In this document: one piece after another, positions 12,105 through 22,961 of the stretch
Numbering within the stretch: position 1 is the first letter of the stretch
Layout: the number at the start of each line of letters is the position of its first letter
Source: Selaginella moellendorffii
Taxonomy: Eukaryota > Streptophyta > Lycopodiopsida > Selaginellales > Selaginellaceae
Direction of reading: 5' to 3'
NCBI RefSeq assembly: GCF_000143415.4
Contig: NW_003314265.1
Coordinates: 798,944 to 862,943, forward strand
DNA length: 64,000 bases
Notes under the pieces: model-generated
The model's database searches: none
Told to the model about the DNA's origin: nothing
Seen by the model: only the letters and a program-made list of their open reading frames with translations
Program-made: the position numbers and the translations under genes

Positions 12105-13988
12105 CTACTCCAATTGCTTTATCAGGCTTTGCATCTGCAGGAACAAGAGTTGATTAACGCGATTTTTTTTTTTTTTACCACATTTTCACAAGAGCTACCG
12201 ACCTGTTCCTCAAGCTCTGCAATTCTTTGATCCTTAAGTTTCAATGTTGCTGATCCCCTGCGAGGGTGTCCCTGGATTATAGCTTGCTGGAACATGGAAA
12301 TAAAAACTCACCTTTCCTCCAAGTCATGGCACTTGTTCTCCCATTTCTTTTGGTTATCAGCGAGGCACTGGTTCAGCTGTAGAACACGGCGAGTGTTAAG
12401 ATCAAGGCGGAGTGTGGTATGACAAAAACGTAACCTGAGTAAGGAAGTTCTTCTCCTTTTCCGCTTTATCCAGCCTCAGCTGGAGCTTGTGCAGCCGAGC
12501 CGACGCTTGCCTCTCAATCGCGGAGGCTATTTCATGTTCTTGCTCCTCCACAATCTGGACGAGTCGTCCCTCATAGTACTGGAAGAAAAAAGGCGAGCGG
12601 GAGTGTTAGCTTTTTAAGATTCCGCGAGAACACTTACTTTGCTCTGGCTTTCCAACTGTTTGGCCTGGAGGATTTCGTATTCCTTCTTTAGCTGCAAGTC
12701 AACCGGTTGCGTTTTCACATGACGAGCAAAACACGAAACGAAACATGACGTACACTGTCGAGCTTGGTGTCGCACGAACGTTCAAACGCGTCAGAACCAC
12801 CGCTACACTCACAGCCGCTGCATTCATCGCTCGAGGGAGCCATTAGCTCCATCAAGTTTCCATCTGTTTTAGAAAGGATAAAGCGGTGTACGTAGTTGTC
12901 CCCCACGTAGTCCCACACTCTCTGGCTCTCGAGCTCTAGCGAACAGCAGTGCCTGGTCTCCTTCCAGTGCCTTATAGCGTGGCCTTCCTTGTACCTAGTG
13001 AAAGGAAGAACGAAAAAGAAGAGATTCATTGGTTTGAAGCGTATGATCGAATACCTTCCGCAGCCTACGAAGCCGCATATCACACAGACCCAAAGGTTCT
13101 CACTCGTGGGACAAACGGAGCACGTCGTATTCTCCGATTGAAGACTGTACCAACAGACCTGCCAAGAACTTAGCGGTGTATAAGCACACACTGAAAACGA
13201 GTAGCATACGAACTAAGCAAGAGGAGTTTCGCGGATCAAAAGAGTCGACTTTTCTCGCAGGAACGCCGCTTATGTGCTCGTCAAGCCGCTCTGCAATCAA
13301 AACAGTGTCAAATTCTTTCTAGTTTTTGAAACACTCACGGAGACAAAATGTGCAAGTCGGGATTTCTGTCAATCCAGGAGGAGCTTCGCATGCGTCTTGT
13401 AAGGAATTTGTGAAGTAGACATCCCTTGTGTACAGTACGTGGCAAATGGCATTCTATCAAACAAGGAGGAAAGGTCAGCAAGCGTGAACTCAAGCAAACT
13501 ACATGTATCACCTTCAATGGAAGAAGATCCACATCGAAACAATGATAGAACGCATCAGCGGAGCTTTGAGAGTCGAATTGGAGCACCATAATCTGGCTTG
13601 TATCATTCCTGGAAGATTGGAAACACTAAACTTCACAAAAGAAGGCATTCATTTTCTCTCAAACCTGATGCATTGGAGTTTTTCGATCTTGTCCGAGAAA
13701 GAGCTCGCAATCTGGAAGAATTCAGCGGGCTCGATCGCGCTGGGGACGCCAAGGACGCACAGATTCTCGCTGCGCTCGTCCTGCCAAACGAACTAGGGTG
13801 GTTTTTAAGGCAGGGAACACAAGATAGGAGCGTACCGGCAGGCTGCCAAAGGAAATGCCAGGTCTCTCGAAAACATCGCGAAAGAGATGCACAGCGCCTC
13901 GAAAGATTGCTACGCGCTGCTCGATCTCCTCCTCGCCATCGCAGCGCGGCTTCTCCTCTCCCTCCAGGAAAACCCTGAGAGAAAACAT
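12105..13988 (-). CDS. BRIZ/BRAP2-like ZnF-UBP protein with degraded RING
   Basis: Exons: 13988-13836, 13792-13665, 13608-13512, 13453-13339, 13290-13265, 13212-13055, 12994-12754, 12691-12638, 12578-12435, 12376-12312, 12257-12203, 12134-12105, about 421 aa (Arabidopsis BRIZ1/2 are about 480). Order: N-terminal BRAP2 region (ENLCVLGVPSAIEP), a RING position, a ZnF-UBP domain (CSVCPTSENLWVCVICGFVGCGRY, then a conserved RVWDYVGDNYVHR) and a long C-terminal coiled coil. The family are E3 ligases needed for germination, acting as BRIZ1-BRIZ2 hetero-oligomers. Here the first RING pair (CTFC) is present, but the later cysteine/histidine positions are largely lost in the best-phased model. The tiny 26-nt exon 5 and the start of exon 6 are the least certain parts. 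Confidence 0.85.
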
Positions 13989-14041
13989 TTTGTCCCAAAG
14001 ACTTTGACCTAATCGAAGTATTTCTTGGGCATTTTGATTGA
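13989..14041. promoter_or_regulatory. 53-bp bidirectional intergenic gap
   Basis: Only 53 bp separate the start codons of the BRIZ-like gene (minus) and the first PPR gene (plus). Any core promoter must lie here or inside the coding starts. I see no TATA box. The two genes probably share regulatory DNA (inference). Confidence 0.6.
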
Positions 14042-16450
14042 TTGATGATCAGTAGAGGGCAGTGGCTGGAGACGATTTCTCGATGCACAAGCTTCTCTGA
14101 GGCGAAGATCATCGACCAGAGTCTCCGATCGCCAGCTGCGGCAGCCAAGGACGTCTTCTTGCAGGAAAAGCTTGTGGAAATGCACGTCAATTGTGGCGGC
14201 ATCGATGCCGCGCGAGAGATTTTCGACACGATCCACTCAAGATGTTCGATCTTTACGTGGGATTTCATGATCAACGCCTACATTCAATCAGGCCACACCG
14301 ATCACGCCAAGGCACTGTTTGACAAACATCCTGAGCCAGATCTCGTGCTGTGGACAAGGATGATCACGGCATTTGCCAAAATGAGGGATTTGGAGCAAGC
14401 GAAAGTAATGTTTGATGGCGTGCCACTCCGAGATCTCGTATGCTGGAACTCCGCGCTCGCTGCTTTTGCTCAAAACACTCCCCTTGATGGGTTTATGCTT
14501 CTTTTCAACGAGATGCCGGAAAGGGATTTGCTGTCTTGGACTACAGCACTTACCGCCATCGCGCGTGCTGGGGACTTACAACTCGCAAGAGAGTTTTTCC
14601 TAGAAATGCCGCAGCGGAACTGGTTGTCTTACAACATTTTTCTTGGCGTGTGTGTATGTTCTGCCTCTCTTGAATGTGCTAAAGACGCGTTTTATGCCAT
14701 GCCAGAGAGGGATTTGTTCTCTTGGATGTCAATCTTAACAGCATATGCTCAAGCCCGGCATGTCGACGGTGCAAAGAAGATTTTTGATATGGTGCCGGAG
14801 CACAACCTCGTTTTGTACACGGTTATGATCACAATGCTGTTTCAAGTAGATCTGTTTGAGGACGCTCAAACTTTGCTTCAAAATGTGTCTCACGTAGATC
14901 TAAAACTGGCATCTGCTGTTTTAGTAGCATATGCCCAATCAGGGCATATTTTAGAGGCAAAACAAATGCTGGAGAGCATGCCGGAATTAGACTTGAGTTC
15001 TTCGGCTGCCATGGTTGAAATGTTAATAGAATCAGGAAAGGTTTTTGAAGCAGAGGGTGTGTTCTATGGGATGCCCGAGTGGAATCTTCTCTCGTGGACG
15101 TCACTTATGTCTGGATATGCCAAAGCAGGGTACATTGCAATGGCGAAGCACGCATTCGAGAGCATGCCGGAGAGAACTATTACGGTCTGGAATGCTTTCT
15201 TAAACGGAATTTCGAGTCATTTTCTTGTGACAGAAATCAACAGAATGTTTTTGCGTATGCCTCAATGGGATCTTGTCACGTACTCTCTGATGCTCACTGC
15301 ATATGCCCAAGCTGGTCATTTCAGAGAAGCCAGAGTTTTGTTTGATAGCATGCCTGAAAGGAATCTTTGCTCATGTAACGCAATGCTTTCGGCTTGTGTA
15401 GAAGCAGGGAATCTCGAATACGCTAAAACCATCCTCAACAACATGCCCGTGTGTGATCTGGTGTCATGGAACACACTCTTAGGAGTATACAACCAGTTGG
15501 GGCATATTAACGATGCAACGAAGTTGTTTGATTCTATTCCAGAGTTAGATCTCATCACTTGTAATACCATGATATCAGCTTTTACAAGGCACAGGTTTAT
15601 GCAAAGAGCTCGACAGATTTTTGAGGAGATGCCACTGAAGAATCTCCTAACTTGGAACTCTATGCTTTCTCTGTATGCCCAGGATGGGCATGTGGAGGAT
15701 GCCAAACAAACGTTTGATAATATGCCTGAGAGGGATCTCGTCTCATGGACATCGTTGTTAGCGGCGCAAAAATCCCAGTCTCTTTCAGCCATGGCCAACA
15801 CTTTCTACAAAGGAATGCCAGAGCACGACGTCGTCTCACGGACCGTAATGCTTGCGGCATTTGCCCAGAAAGGAGATTTCGGGCGATCCAAGAGGATGTT
15901 TGACACGAGCCCGGACCAAGATCTAGTGCTCTGGAGCGCAATGCTCGCCGCTCACAACAGCTGCAGCAGCAACGACGACCCCCGAAGCTCGTTACCTTTC
16001 CAAACATTCGACGCCATGAAGGCAGCGGCTCTGAAACCAGACCCCGCTTGTTTCGTGTCGGTCCTGATCGCTTGCAGCCACCACGGCAAGCCCGCCGAGG
16101 GGAGGCGTCACTTGGTCTCGATGAGAGCCGACTTTGGCCTGGGAGCGTCGAAGCAGCACTACTCCTGCATGGTGGACGCGCTCGCCCGGTCCGGCTACCT
16201 CGATTCCTGCCAGGAGCTCGTGGAAACCATGCCTTTCGCGGCCGACGTTGTGGACTGGACGTGCTTGCTGGGTGCTTGGGTGAGCTACGGAGACGCGCAA
16301 AGAGGGCGAGCGGCGGCGGCACGGCTGCTGGATCTGGATCCTGGAAACTCGGCAGCACTCTTGTTAGTACAAAGCTTGCGACAAAACAAGAAGTTAACTC
16401 CTCACTGTAAGATTGTCTGTTCGCTTCCCGAGGAAACAGTAGCTTGTTAA
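14042..16450 (+). CDS. PPR protein with E-type C terminus, intronless
   Basis: The single exon encodes 802 aa. Almost the whole protein is a run of about 31-residue pentatricopeptide units with the recurrent motif MPERDLxSWTxxLxAYAQAGH, typical of the S-rich PPR arrays of early land plants. From about residue 655 the sequence changes to the E-domain pattern (PDPACFVSVLIACSHHG, HYSCMVDALARSGYL, TCLLGAWVSYGDAQRG). No DYW deaminase follows; the protein stops soon after. PPR proteins of this class bind organellar RNA, usually for C-to-U editing, and an E-type protein would need a DYW partner. Two Met codons open the frame; no clear transit peptide was scored by eye. It is divergent with the BRIZ-like gene. 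Confidence 0.93.
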   Translation: MMISRGQWLETISRCTSFSEAKIIDQSLRSPAAAAKDVFLQEKLVEMHVNCGGIDAAREIFDTIHSRCSIFTWDFMINAYIQSGHTDHAKALFDKHPEPDLVLWTRMITAFAKMRDLEQAKVMFDGVPLRDLVCWNSALAAFAQNTPLDGFMLLFNEMPERDLLSWTTALTAIARAGDLQLAREFFLEMPQRNWLSYNIFLGVCVCSASLECAKDAFYAMPERDLFSWMSILTAYAQARHVDGAKKIFDMVPEHNLVLYTVMITMLFQVDLFEDAQTLLQNVSHVDLKLASAVLVAYAQSGHILEAKQMLESMPELDLSSSAAMVEMLIESGKVFEAEGVFYGMPEWNLLSWTSLMSGYAKAGYIAMAKHAFESMPERTITVWNAFLNGISSHFLVTEINRMFLRMPQWDLVTYSLMLTAYAQAGHFREARVLFDSMPERNLCSCNAMLSACVEAGNLEYAKTILNNMPVCDLVSWNTLLGVYNQLGHINDATKLFDSIPELDLITCNTMISAFTRHRFMQRARQIFEEMPLKNLLTWNSMLSLYAQDGHVEDAKQTFDNMPERDLVSWTSLLAAQKSQSLSAMANTFYKGMPEHDVVSRTVMLAAFAQKGDFGRSKRMFDTSPDQDLVLWSAMLAAHNSCSSNDDPRSSLPFQTFDAMKAAALKPDPACFVSVLIACSHHGKPAEGRRHLVSMRADFGLGASKQHYSCMVDALARSGYLDSCQELVETMPFAADVVDWTCLLGAWVSYGDAQRGRAAAARLLDLDPGNSAALLLVQSLRQNKKLTPHCKIVCSLPEETVAC

Positions 16451-16527
16451 ACAATTGCGAGGAGGTAAACTTGACTACGTCACAAAATGTGCCATAAGAG
16501 CTACAGGCTACAGTCAAGAAAGACGAC

Positions 16528-16537
16528 TATATATTAA
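16528..16537 (+). promoter_or_regulatory. Possible TATA box of CYP74 gene
   Basis: A TATATATTAA element lies about 100 bp upstream of the CYP74 start codon, within the 183-bp gap after the PPR gene. A CAG/GTAAGC site near 16586 could mark a short 5'-UTR intron. This is a sequence match only. Confidence 0.4.
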
Positions 16538-16633
16538 ATCACTCCACTACCTTGATTTCGCCCCAAAAAATATCGCCTCCACAGGTAAGCACTTAATCTC
16601 TTTAGATCTCTCGATCCGTTGACAAGCGAAAAA

Positions 16634-18166
16634 ATGCATTGCAGCAACCTCTGCTCGGTCTCCCCGCTACCAATGTCGATGTCTAAGCCAGCAGCAGCAG
16701 CGCCATCAGATCCATCGAAGCCAAGCAAGCCACTGAAAGAAGTACCTGGAAGCTATGGCTTGCCGGTCCTGGGAGCCGTCAAGGACCGCCTCGACTTCTA
16801 CTGGTTCCAGGGAGACACCGAGTTCTTCCGCATCCGGATGGAGCAGCACAAGAGCACCGTCTTCCGCGTGAACTACTCCCCGGGGCCTCCCGGCTACCCG
16901 GACTCCCGCGGGATCATCCTGCTCGACCAGAAGAGCTTCTCGGTCCTCCTGGACAACTCCAAGGTGGACAAGTCGGACACCCTGCTCGGCCCCTACATCC
17001 CCAACCTGGCCTTCACCGGCGGCTACCGGGTCCTCCCATACCTGGACACCTCCGAGGCCAAGCACACCGCCTACAAGGACCTCATCTTCGAGCTCCTGCA
17101 CGTAAACTCCTCGCGGATCATCCCGGAGTATAACAAAGTCTTCGCCGAGACCGCCGGATCCTGGGAGGAGCGCATCGCCAAGTCGGGCAAAGCGGAGGTG
17201 TTCGCCTCGTCGGACTCGATGATCACCAAGTTCTTGCTGCGCACCATCGTCCACAAAGATCCCGCGGAGCCGGGGCCGGCGAGCCTGGGACCGAAGTTCC
17301 GGGACACATACCAGCTATGGACGGGGGTCAACTTCGCCGGGATCGCTCACACACCGCTTCCACACTTCTTGGAGGAGCTGCTGTTCCACACCTTCCGGCT
17401 GCCACCGTTTCTCGTGAAGAAGCAGTACAAGGCGCTTGCGAATTTCTACCGGACGCACGCCACCGAGGTGCTGGATCTCGCGGAGAAGAAGTATGGGCTG
17501 GATCGCGAGGAGACTGTCCACCAGCTCATCCTCATCCTGGGGATCAATGCGCGCCTCGGCCTGCACAAGATGATCCCGGCGCTCATCTACTACCTGGGCT
17601 TGCTGGGCGAGGATTTCCAGGCCAAGATCGCTGCGGAGGTGCGATCGGCTGTGCACAAGAACCGCGCCCAGGGAGAAGAGGGCGTGAATATCACCACCCA
17701 GGCGCTCCTGGAGATGCCGCTGCTGCGATCCACCGTGCTCGAGACCCTGCGGCTCACGCCCTCGATCTTCTACATCTATGGCCGCGCGCGCGAGGACATG
17801 GTGATCGAGTCCCACGACGCCGCGTTCCAGATCAAGAAGGGCGAGCTCCTGGGCGGGCACCAGTACTTCGTGATGCGCGATCCAGAGGTCTTCGAGGAGC
17901 CGCACAAGTTCGTGGCCGATAGGTTCCTGGGGGAGCGCGGCAAGGCGGTGTTGCCTTACCTCGTCTGGTCCAACGGGCGGGAGACCGAATCGCCCTCCTC
18001 GAGCAACAAGCAGTGCCCCGCCAAGGATGTCGCGGAGCTCATCACGATGCAGTTCGTGGCGGAGATGTTCCTCAGGTACGATTCGTTCGAGATCACCAAG
18101 GATTCGTTCATCAACACCACCGAGCTCAATGTGCACCTCAAGTCGCTCAAGAAACGAAGCGTGTAA
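16634..18166 (+). CDS. CYP74-family cytochrome P450 (oxylipin synthase)
   Basis: The protein is 510 aa and intronless, starting at the ATG at 16634. It aligns along its length with the CYP74 clan: KEVPGSYGLPVLG near the N terminus, a conserved YLDTSEAKH segment, an ETLRLTPSIFYIYGRA ExxR-region equivalent, and the CYP74 heme loop WSNGRETESPSSSNKQCPAKD with the Cys ligand in QCPAKD. The I-helix core reads GINARLGLHK rather than the NSFGG or NAFGG forms of flowering-plant enzymes, so allene oxide synthase, divinyl ether synthase, epoxyalcohol synthase or lyase activity cannot be assigned from sequence. It acts on fatty acid hydroperoxides without O2 or reductase. There is no obvious chloroplast transit peptide, only a short Ala/Ser/Pro-rich leader. 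Confidence 0.93.
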   Translation: MHCSNLCSVSPLPMSMSKPAAAAPSDPSKPSKPLKEVPGSYGLPVLGAVKDRLDFYWFQGDTEFFRIRMEQHKSTVFRVNYSPGPPGYPDSRGIILLDQKSFSVLLDNSKVDKSDTLLGPYIPNLAFTGGYRVLPYLDTSEAKHTAYKDLIFELLHVNSSRIIPEYNKVFAETAGSWEERIAKSGKAEVFASSDSMITKFLLRTIVHKDPAEPGPASLGPKFRDTYQLWTGVNFAGIAHTPLPHFLEELLFHTFRLPPFLVKKQYKALANFYRTHATEVLDLAEKKYGLDREETVHQLILILGINARLGLHKMIPALIYYLGLLGEDFQAKIAAEVRSAVHKNRAQGEEGVNITTQALLEMPLLRSTVLETLRLTPSIFYIYGRAREDMVIESHDAAFQIKKGELLGGHQYFVMRDPEVFEEPHKFVADRFLGERGKAVLPYLVWSNGRETESPSSSNKQCPAKDVAELITMQFVAEMFLRYDSFEITKDSFINTTELNVHLKSLKKRSV

Positions 18167-19120
18167 CAGAGGAATATGCTTTGTTTTTTGGTTTAATATA
18201 AACTTTGCCCTAAACCTTTCAAAATTGTATCTACAAGATGAGATCGCCGCCTTGATGGTGTGTTGGCAGCAATGCGGAGAACCAACCAAAAGAACATGGT
18301 AATGGAATCAAATATACAGTGGAAGAGGAGATCACATCATTGCCAGGGAGAGAGACTGAGGCTTGGCTGGGTATAAAAGGCTATAATTCTATTGAAGTGC
18401 TTGACATGTGATTGTAAACATTTTATATTGAGTATAAGTCTTTTATATCAATTTCCAGATGAAATAAAAGTTTTGCCACCACCATAAACACCCTTCCAAA
18501 TCCATCATCGCCATTAAAACCCTCATAGATAACATCCATACCTTTTCCATTGCCTTGACTAAGGGACCTTCTCCATTAAAGCACTTAGTGTTTTTGAAGG
18601 CACCTATGCCCTCCTTCTGAAGCACCGGTAATTGCTCCTTCTAGCCAAGTTCCATATGTTGAAGCACAATGCTAATCCATCTTTATCACTTGGCGCATCA
18701 CCTTGCCAGCATCTAATTCGCCATTGCGTCCATTCGAATCTGACAGTATGCATTCCTGGAAGATCTTGGTTGGCTAGAAAAACTTTGGTGCTGACGATTT
18801 TTCTTGACTGATTGATTCTATCGCAGCGTCTGCACTGAGGCTCGTCCATCACTCTCGCCTACAGCCATCTACGCCTGAGGCAGTCCGGAACAGATGCAAA
18901 CCATACTAAATTCTGCCATTTTTCTTATTAGTCTCCTCACTACAGGTGGGCGCAACAGTTCTTTTGGAAGGCGACGGTGATATATTGAGGGCTAGTGAAA
19001 GTAAGCCGCGTTTCTCAGCAGCGCGTCTGGCACCTGTCAAAACTCCTCCTCGCCAACCAGCCCAATCTACTCAAGAACATTATTTTTCGATTATTGTAGA
19101 TTCATGCCTGGCAAAGATTG
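18167..19120. other. Intergenic DNA, no supported gene
   Basis: The first 150 bp are likely the CYP74 3' UTR. Minus-strand open segments at 18443-18625 and 18604-18852 are rich in Cys, Trp and Met and match no family I know. They may be transposon debris. Confidence 0.4.
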
Positions 19121-19862
19121 ATCGAGATCGATTCTTCTGTCTCTAGCAATGAAATCACGTCGTGCAAAGCATCCTTTTTAGGCTGCTCGCCAAACCAAGG
19201 AGATATCAAGATGGACTGTGGAGATCCGCATCAAGTAATGACGTCCCATTGATAAAAGGATGAGCATAGCATGGTAAGATTTTTGTGCCGCAAACACGCG
19301 CCACATGTTTGGGTCCCATGGATACCAGCCACAAGGCCAATGCGCGGCTCTCAGCCGTCGGATGCTGCGATCGGACGTTGGAAAATGCGCCAAGTCTGCA
19401 TGGGTTCGATTGCGGTTGCGATGCCTTTGGGTCCATCCACGTGGGTTGATGGTGGAGCTGAACTCCCAGGTATTTGTACTTGATGACCTTTATCATCGGG
19501 AAAGGTGGTGAGTTGATCCAAAGACCTAGTCTTTTCCAAGTTCACCTCGTCGGCATACAGTAGGAGGTAGAGTGTCCGAGCCTTAAATGCGTGCCTGCGT
19601 CACGTCCACTACTCCTGCGGACGGAGGATGAAACCATTCAGTGCTTTTGGACAAGAGCCTCAGCTGGAAAAGAGCTCGGACACCTAAGGGAAGAAAAACA
19701 AATCATTGTACAGAAAAAACGAAACATGAGAAAAGGTGCTTCCAGCTCAAACGCGCTGAAGCATCGTGCGTCTCTCCTTAGTAGATGCACTACAGCCACG
19801 GCAAATCGATCTCGAGCTGTCGATCTTTTCTTCAGCCGAGTTTGCGGACGAAGAAATGGAGG
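19121..19862. pseudogene. Scrambled partial duplicate of the THO5 gene
   Basis: Three blocks match the THO5 gene further on. 19121-19193 matches the 3' part of its last exon (20283-20350). 19574-19782 matches exon 7, intron 6 and the end of exon 6 (20553-20810) with deletions. 19784-19862 matches an exon 6 segment (20896-20973) but in the opposite orientation. The copy is thus truncated, internally inverted and interrupted by a reverse-transcriptase fragment, and cannot encode THO5. Confidence 0.8.
19206..19560 (-). mobile_element. LINE-type reverse transcriptase fragment
   Basis: On the minus strand, LLYADEVNLEK (a YADD-like catalytic motif) is followed, after a frame change, by VIKYKYLGVQLHHQPTW, typical of the palm/thumb junction of non-LTR retrotransposon reverse transcriptases. 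Only this piece is present, and it is frameshifted. It sits inside the scrambled THO5 copy. Confidence 0.65.
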
Positions 19863-20271
19863 AATGGAAACCACTCAAATAATCACCATCTCAATCACCA
19901 AAAGTTTGAGTACCTTCTCAAGCACCAATCACCACTCTAGATCTATTTCCCCATCACCCTCACTTTCACTATCACATCTCCCTCTCCTCAGCTCCAAGTA
20001 AAAATTGTATGAGCTTTAACTCAATTACCTTTAATTAAACAAACCTAATCTACGTTAAATAGTTGTGAATATTTTTTGACTTGACAATACTGTCGATTCT
20101 CCTTGGCGAAGATTGACCTCGAAAGCTTTGACCAAAAAACGCTTTGAGCTCTTTCTCCAGCAACGGCAACATTTACGACTAGGCGAGTACCTCATCGCAA
20201 CGACAAACCTCCGCGATGAGCTCCTTGCCACCCTCGAGCAAATAGCTGTTGTTGTTGTTGTCTCGAAAGGA
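19863..20271. other. Intergenic DNA before THO5 3' end
   Basis: No gene is supported. The segment holds a CT/CA-rich low-complexity stretch (19900-19990) and the probable 3' UTR of THO5. Confidence 0.4.
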
Positions 20272-22893
20272 TTACAGATTGAGATCGATTCTCCTGTCTC
20301 TACCTCGATGCAATCGCGTCGTGCTATCCATCCTTCTTAGGCTGCTCGCCAGCTCTCCATCAACCTCGGTGTCAAAGAGATAGGCCAAGAGTGCCATTTG
20401 ATGCGCTAGGACGCTGTCTTCTTCCCACTCTGGGAGCTTCTCCAAAACCTGGCAGTTTATCTGCGAAACAAATCCAGGGATCACATTGGCGATGGAGCAA
20501 GAAAAGAAAACGAGAGCTACCTTGGCTTCCATTGCGCGTAGCTCATTGAACCAGTCCGAGCCTTGAATGCGTGCTTCCGTCACGTCCACTACCCCTGCGG
20601 AAGGTGGATGATGAAAGCATTGAGTGCTTCCGGACAAGAGCCTCAGCTGGAAGAGTGGAGGACGCGCGGGGTAGTCCATAGCTATCGTCACCTAAGGGAA
20701 AAAATAATCAGTCATAAGAAAGAAACGAAACAAAAGGAAAAACGTCTACCTGTGCTTCGAGCTCAAACGCCCGTCCTGAAGCATCGTCGTCTCTCCTTAG
20801 TACAGCATTGAAAGCACGAGAGCCATAATCCTTCCAGCTCTGCTTGGAGCAGCTCAGATCTACGTCCTTTCCTTCCGGGACATCCGGCTCACACTCCTCC
20901 ATTTCTTCGTCCGCAAACTCGGCCGAAGAAAAGATCGACAGCTCGAGATCGATTTGCCGTGGTTGTAGTGCATCTTGCCTTGGGGCCGGGAGCTGAGCTT
21001 CCGGAGCCTCAAAGCGAGCGGTCTTTTTTGAGCTGGCTCCTTTTTCGTTTGAAGACGCCGGCTTCGATATAGCGGCTGGAGGAAGCTCGCCATCCTCTCT
21101 ACCAGCTTCACTTTCCAGTGCCAGTGTCTCCACGACGGACGCTTGCGTCCAGCGCTTGAGCAGGCATTTTGGTACATGAGTTGCCCAATGCACGGCCTTG
21201 AACTTGAGAGGCGGAATAGCCAATTTTTCCAACGAGTCAAGTTGGCCCCTGCATACAAACAAAGAGTTTTAGAGATCACAAAAGAAAACGCGACACACAC
21301 CTTCTAGAACTCACTTTAAGGCCAGCTGGGACTTCTTTCTGTTCCGAAGTTGCTGCAAAACAGTTTGCACGCGATGCTGTTGCCTGTAGACGGCTAGCCC
21401 AGAGGATATGGACGTCTTGATAACCTCTGCTGTCTCCTGATGACATAGATATTGTGGCGTCTCAGAGAGGAAGTCAATGCCTGCCAAATGTTGAGCCCAC
21501 TTATACCATCTTGATGTTCGTTTTGGGTCCTCCACCAGCTTATTTTCAGCAAGAATTTTTCCGGCCTGAGAGAAAGAGCAATGGTCAGCCAGAATAAACT
21601 TATCAAAACAAAACTTCTACCTGGTTCGGCAAGGTGACTCCTGCATCGTCGGGGAAAAGGTTGGCAAGGAGATGAACATCACTATCTTGATGTCCTTCAA
21701 CTCCAGCACAAACGACGTTTAACCTGGGCAGATACTCGAATTTGAGAGTAAGTAGCTTAGCGGCTTTCTCCCCTCCTCGATCGTCATCGTCATAGATCTG
21801 GAGAATGACTGACAGGGGATGGGCGTGCAGTACGCCCGCATCAGCAGCAGCTTCCACATCATGTGTTCTCTTAGTTCTTTTCCTCCGGCGTTGAGACTCG
21901 TCATCATCATCCAGTACTTCATCGTCTGCTTTGTGTTGCTCATCGAAAGACCCAGGACCTGTAGTTACAAGTCATTAGCTTCTGAAAGAAAACAGAAGAC
22001 GTTAAAAATAACCTGATTCTCGGTTTGTACTTTGCTTCAAGAATGCTTGAGCTTCTTTAGCGCTTCCGATGATCTCGACGTCAATCGGCTCTCCAAAGGC
22101 CTCTTTATACGACATGAGCTGCACGTAAAGTATATAAAGAGGAGAAGGAAGCAAGTCCGCAAGCTGATGCTGCTTCAAGCGCTTGGTATGCAAGATCCCA
22201 AGGTGTTGTTGGACAGGCAAAGAAGCCTTTTTGAGAGCCTTGAGTTGGGATGGCAAGCTCGAGAGGAATTTCTTCCGGTTTGCAATGTTCTCTTGCAGCA
22301 TTTTCTTGCGAGCTTCTAGTAGTTCCCGCTGCTTGCATAGTTGCTTTCTCTGGAAAGAGCACCGAGTTAAAGAGAAAGAAAACAATGTAAAAACTTCCTT
22401 ACCTGATGCATCTCAAAGTTGAGACGCTGCAGCATAAGCTTGTGTGGATCATTCTTGATGGCAGGATCAGACTGGAGCTCCTCCGGCGCATCCCGGAAGA
22501 ACTCTTCCTCGGGAACGAGCTCTATGTCGGGATATTTCGACTTGAAATCCTTACACGTCTTAATCGCCTTGAGGTAATGGTTCTTCTCGTAGAGCAGATT
22601 GTGGAGCTGGAGCGTGGTCCGATCCAGCGGACTCTTGGCGGCCTCGGTCTCGACCTTGACTCTGTCCTCCTCTTGAAGAATCACTCGATTAATCTACAAG
22701 AATCCACATTGCGACTTATCAAGAGAAGGAGAAGGCAAATTCTCACCTGGCGCAAGTTGAGCAGGAGAATCGATGCCGCCGTCGTGAGCTCCGGAAGCTC
22801 CACTCTCGCCGTGCCGGCTTTCTTGGCGTGCAGCATCCTAGCGAGCGCATCCTCGACGTCGCCGCGAGCCTGCGCCAGGAGCTCGTACGCCAT
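20272..22893 (-). CDS. THO5: THO complex subunit 5
   Basis: Eight exons (22893-22747, 22693-22403, 22349-22013, 21958-21621, 21565-21315, 21248-20750, 20691-20521, 20460-20272) give about 740 aa, close to Arabidopsis THO5B (about 819). The N-terminal half has the THOC5 pattern: a helical start (RTTLQLHNLLYEKNHYLKAI, then SKYPDIELVPEEEF), a coiled-coil segment (KKMLQENIANRKKFLSSLPSQ) and PSPLYILYVQLMSYKEAFGE. The middle has HPLSVILQIYDDD and a conserved LFPDDAGVTLP. A long acidic, low-conservation part follows in exon 6, then a conserved C terminus. THO is part of TREX, which couples transcription to mRNA export and is needed in plants for small-RNA pathways. It lies 68 bp downstream of the ADC synthase stop codon in tandem orientation. 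Confidence 0.92.
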
Positions 22894-22961
22894 TGAGCCT
22901 AAAGCCCTAGAAGAAGGAGAATCAGATTAGATTCACCCTATATCCAGGAATAAATTCAAAT

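Noticed and set aside
15660-16517. Minus-strand 285-codon frame opposite the first PPR gene
   Set aside because: Antisense of PPR repeats; Arg/Ser-rich, with no recognisable family.
17315-18289. Minus-strand 324-codon frame opposite CYP74
   Set aside because: It is the antisense shadow of a GC-rich coding exon; its composition is low-complexity Leu/Glu/His and it has no domain.
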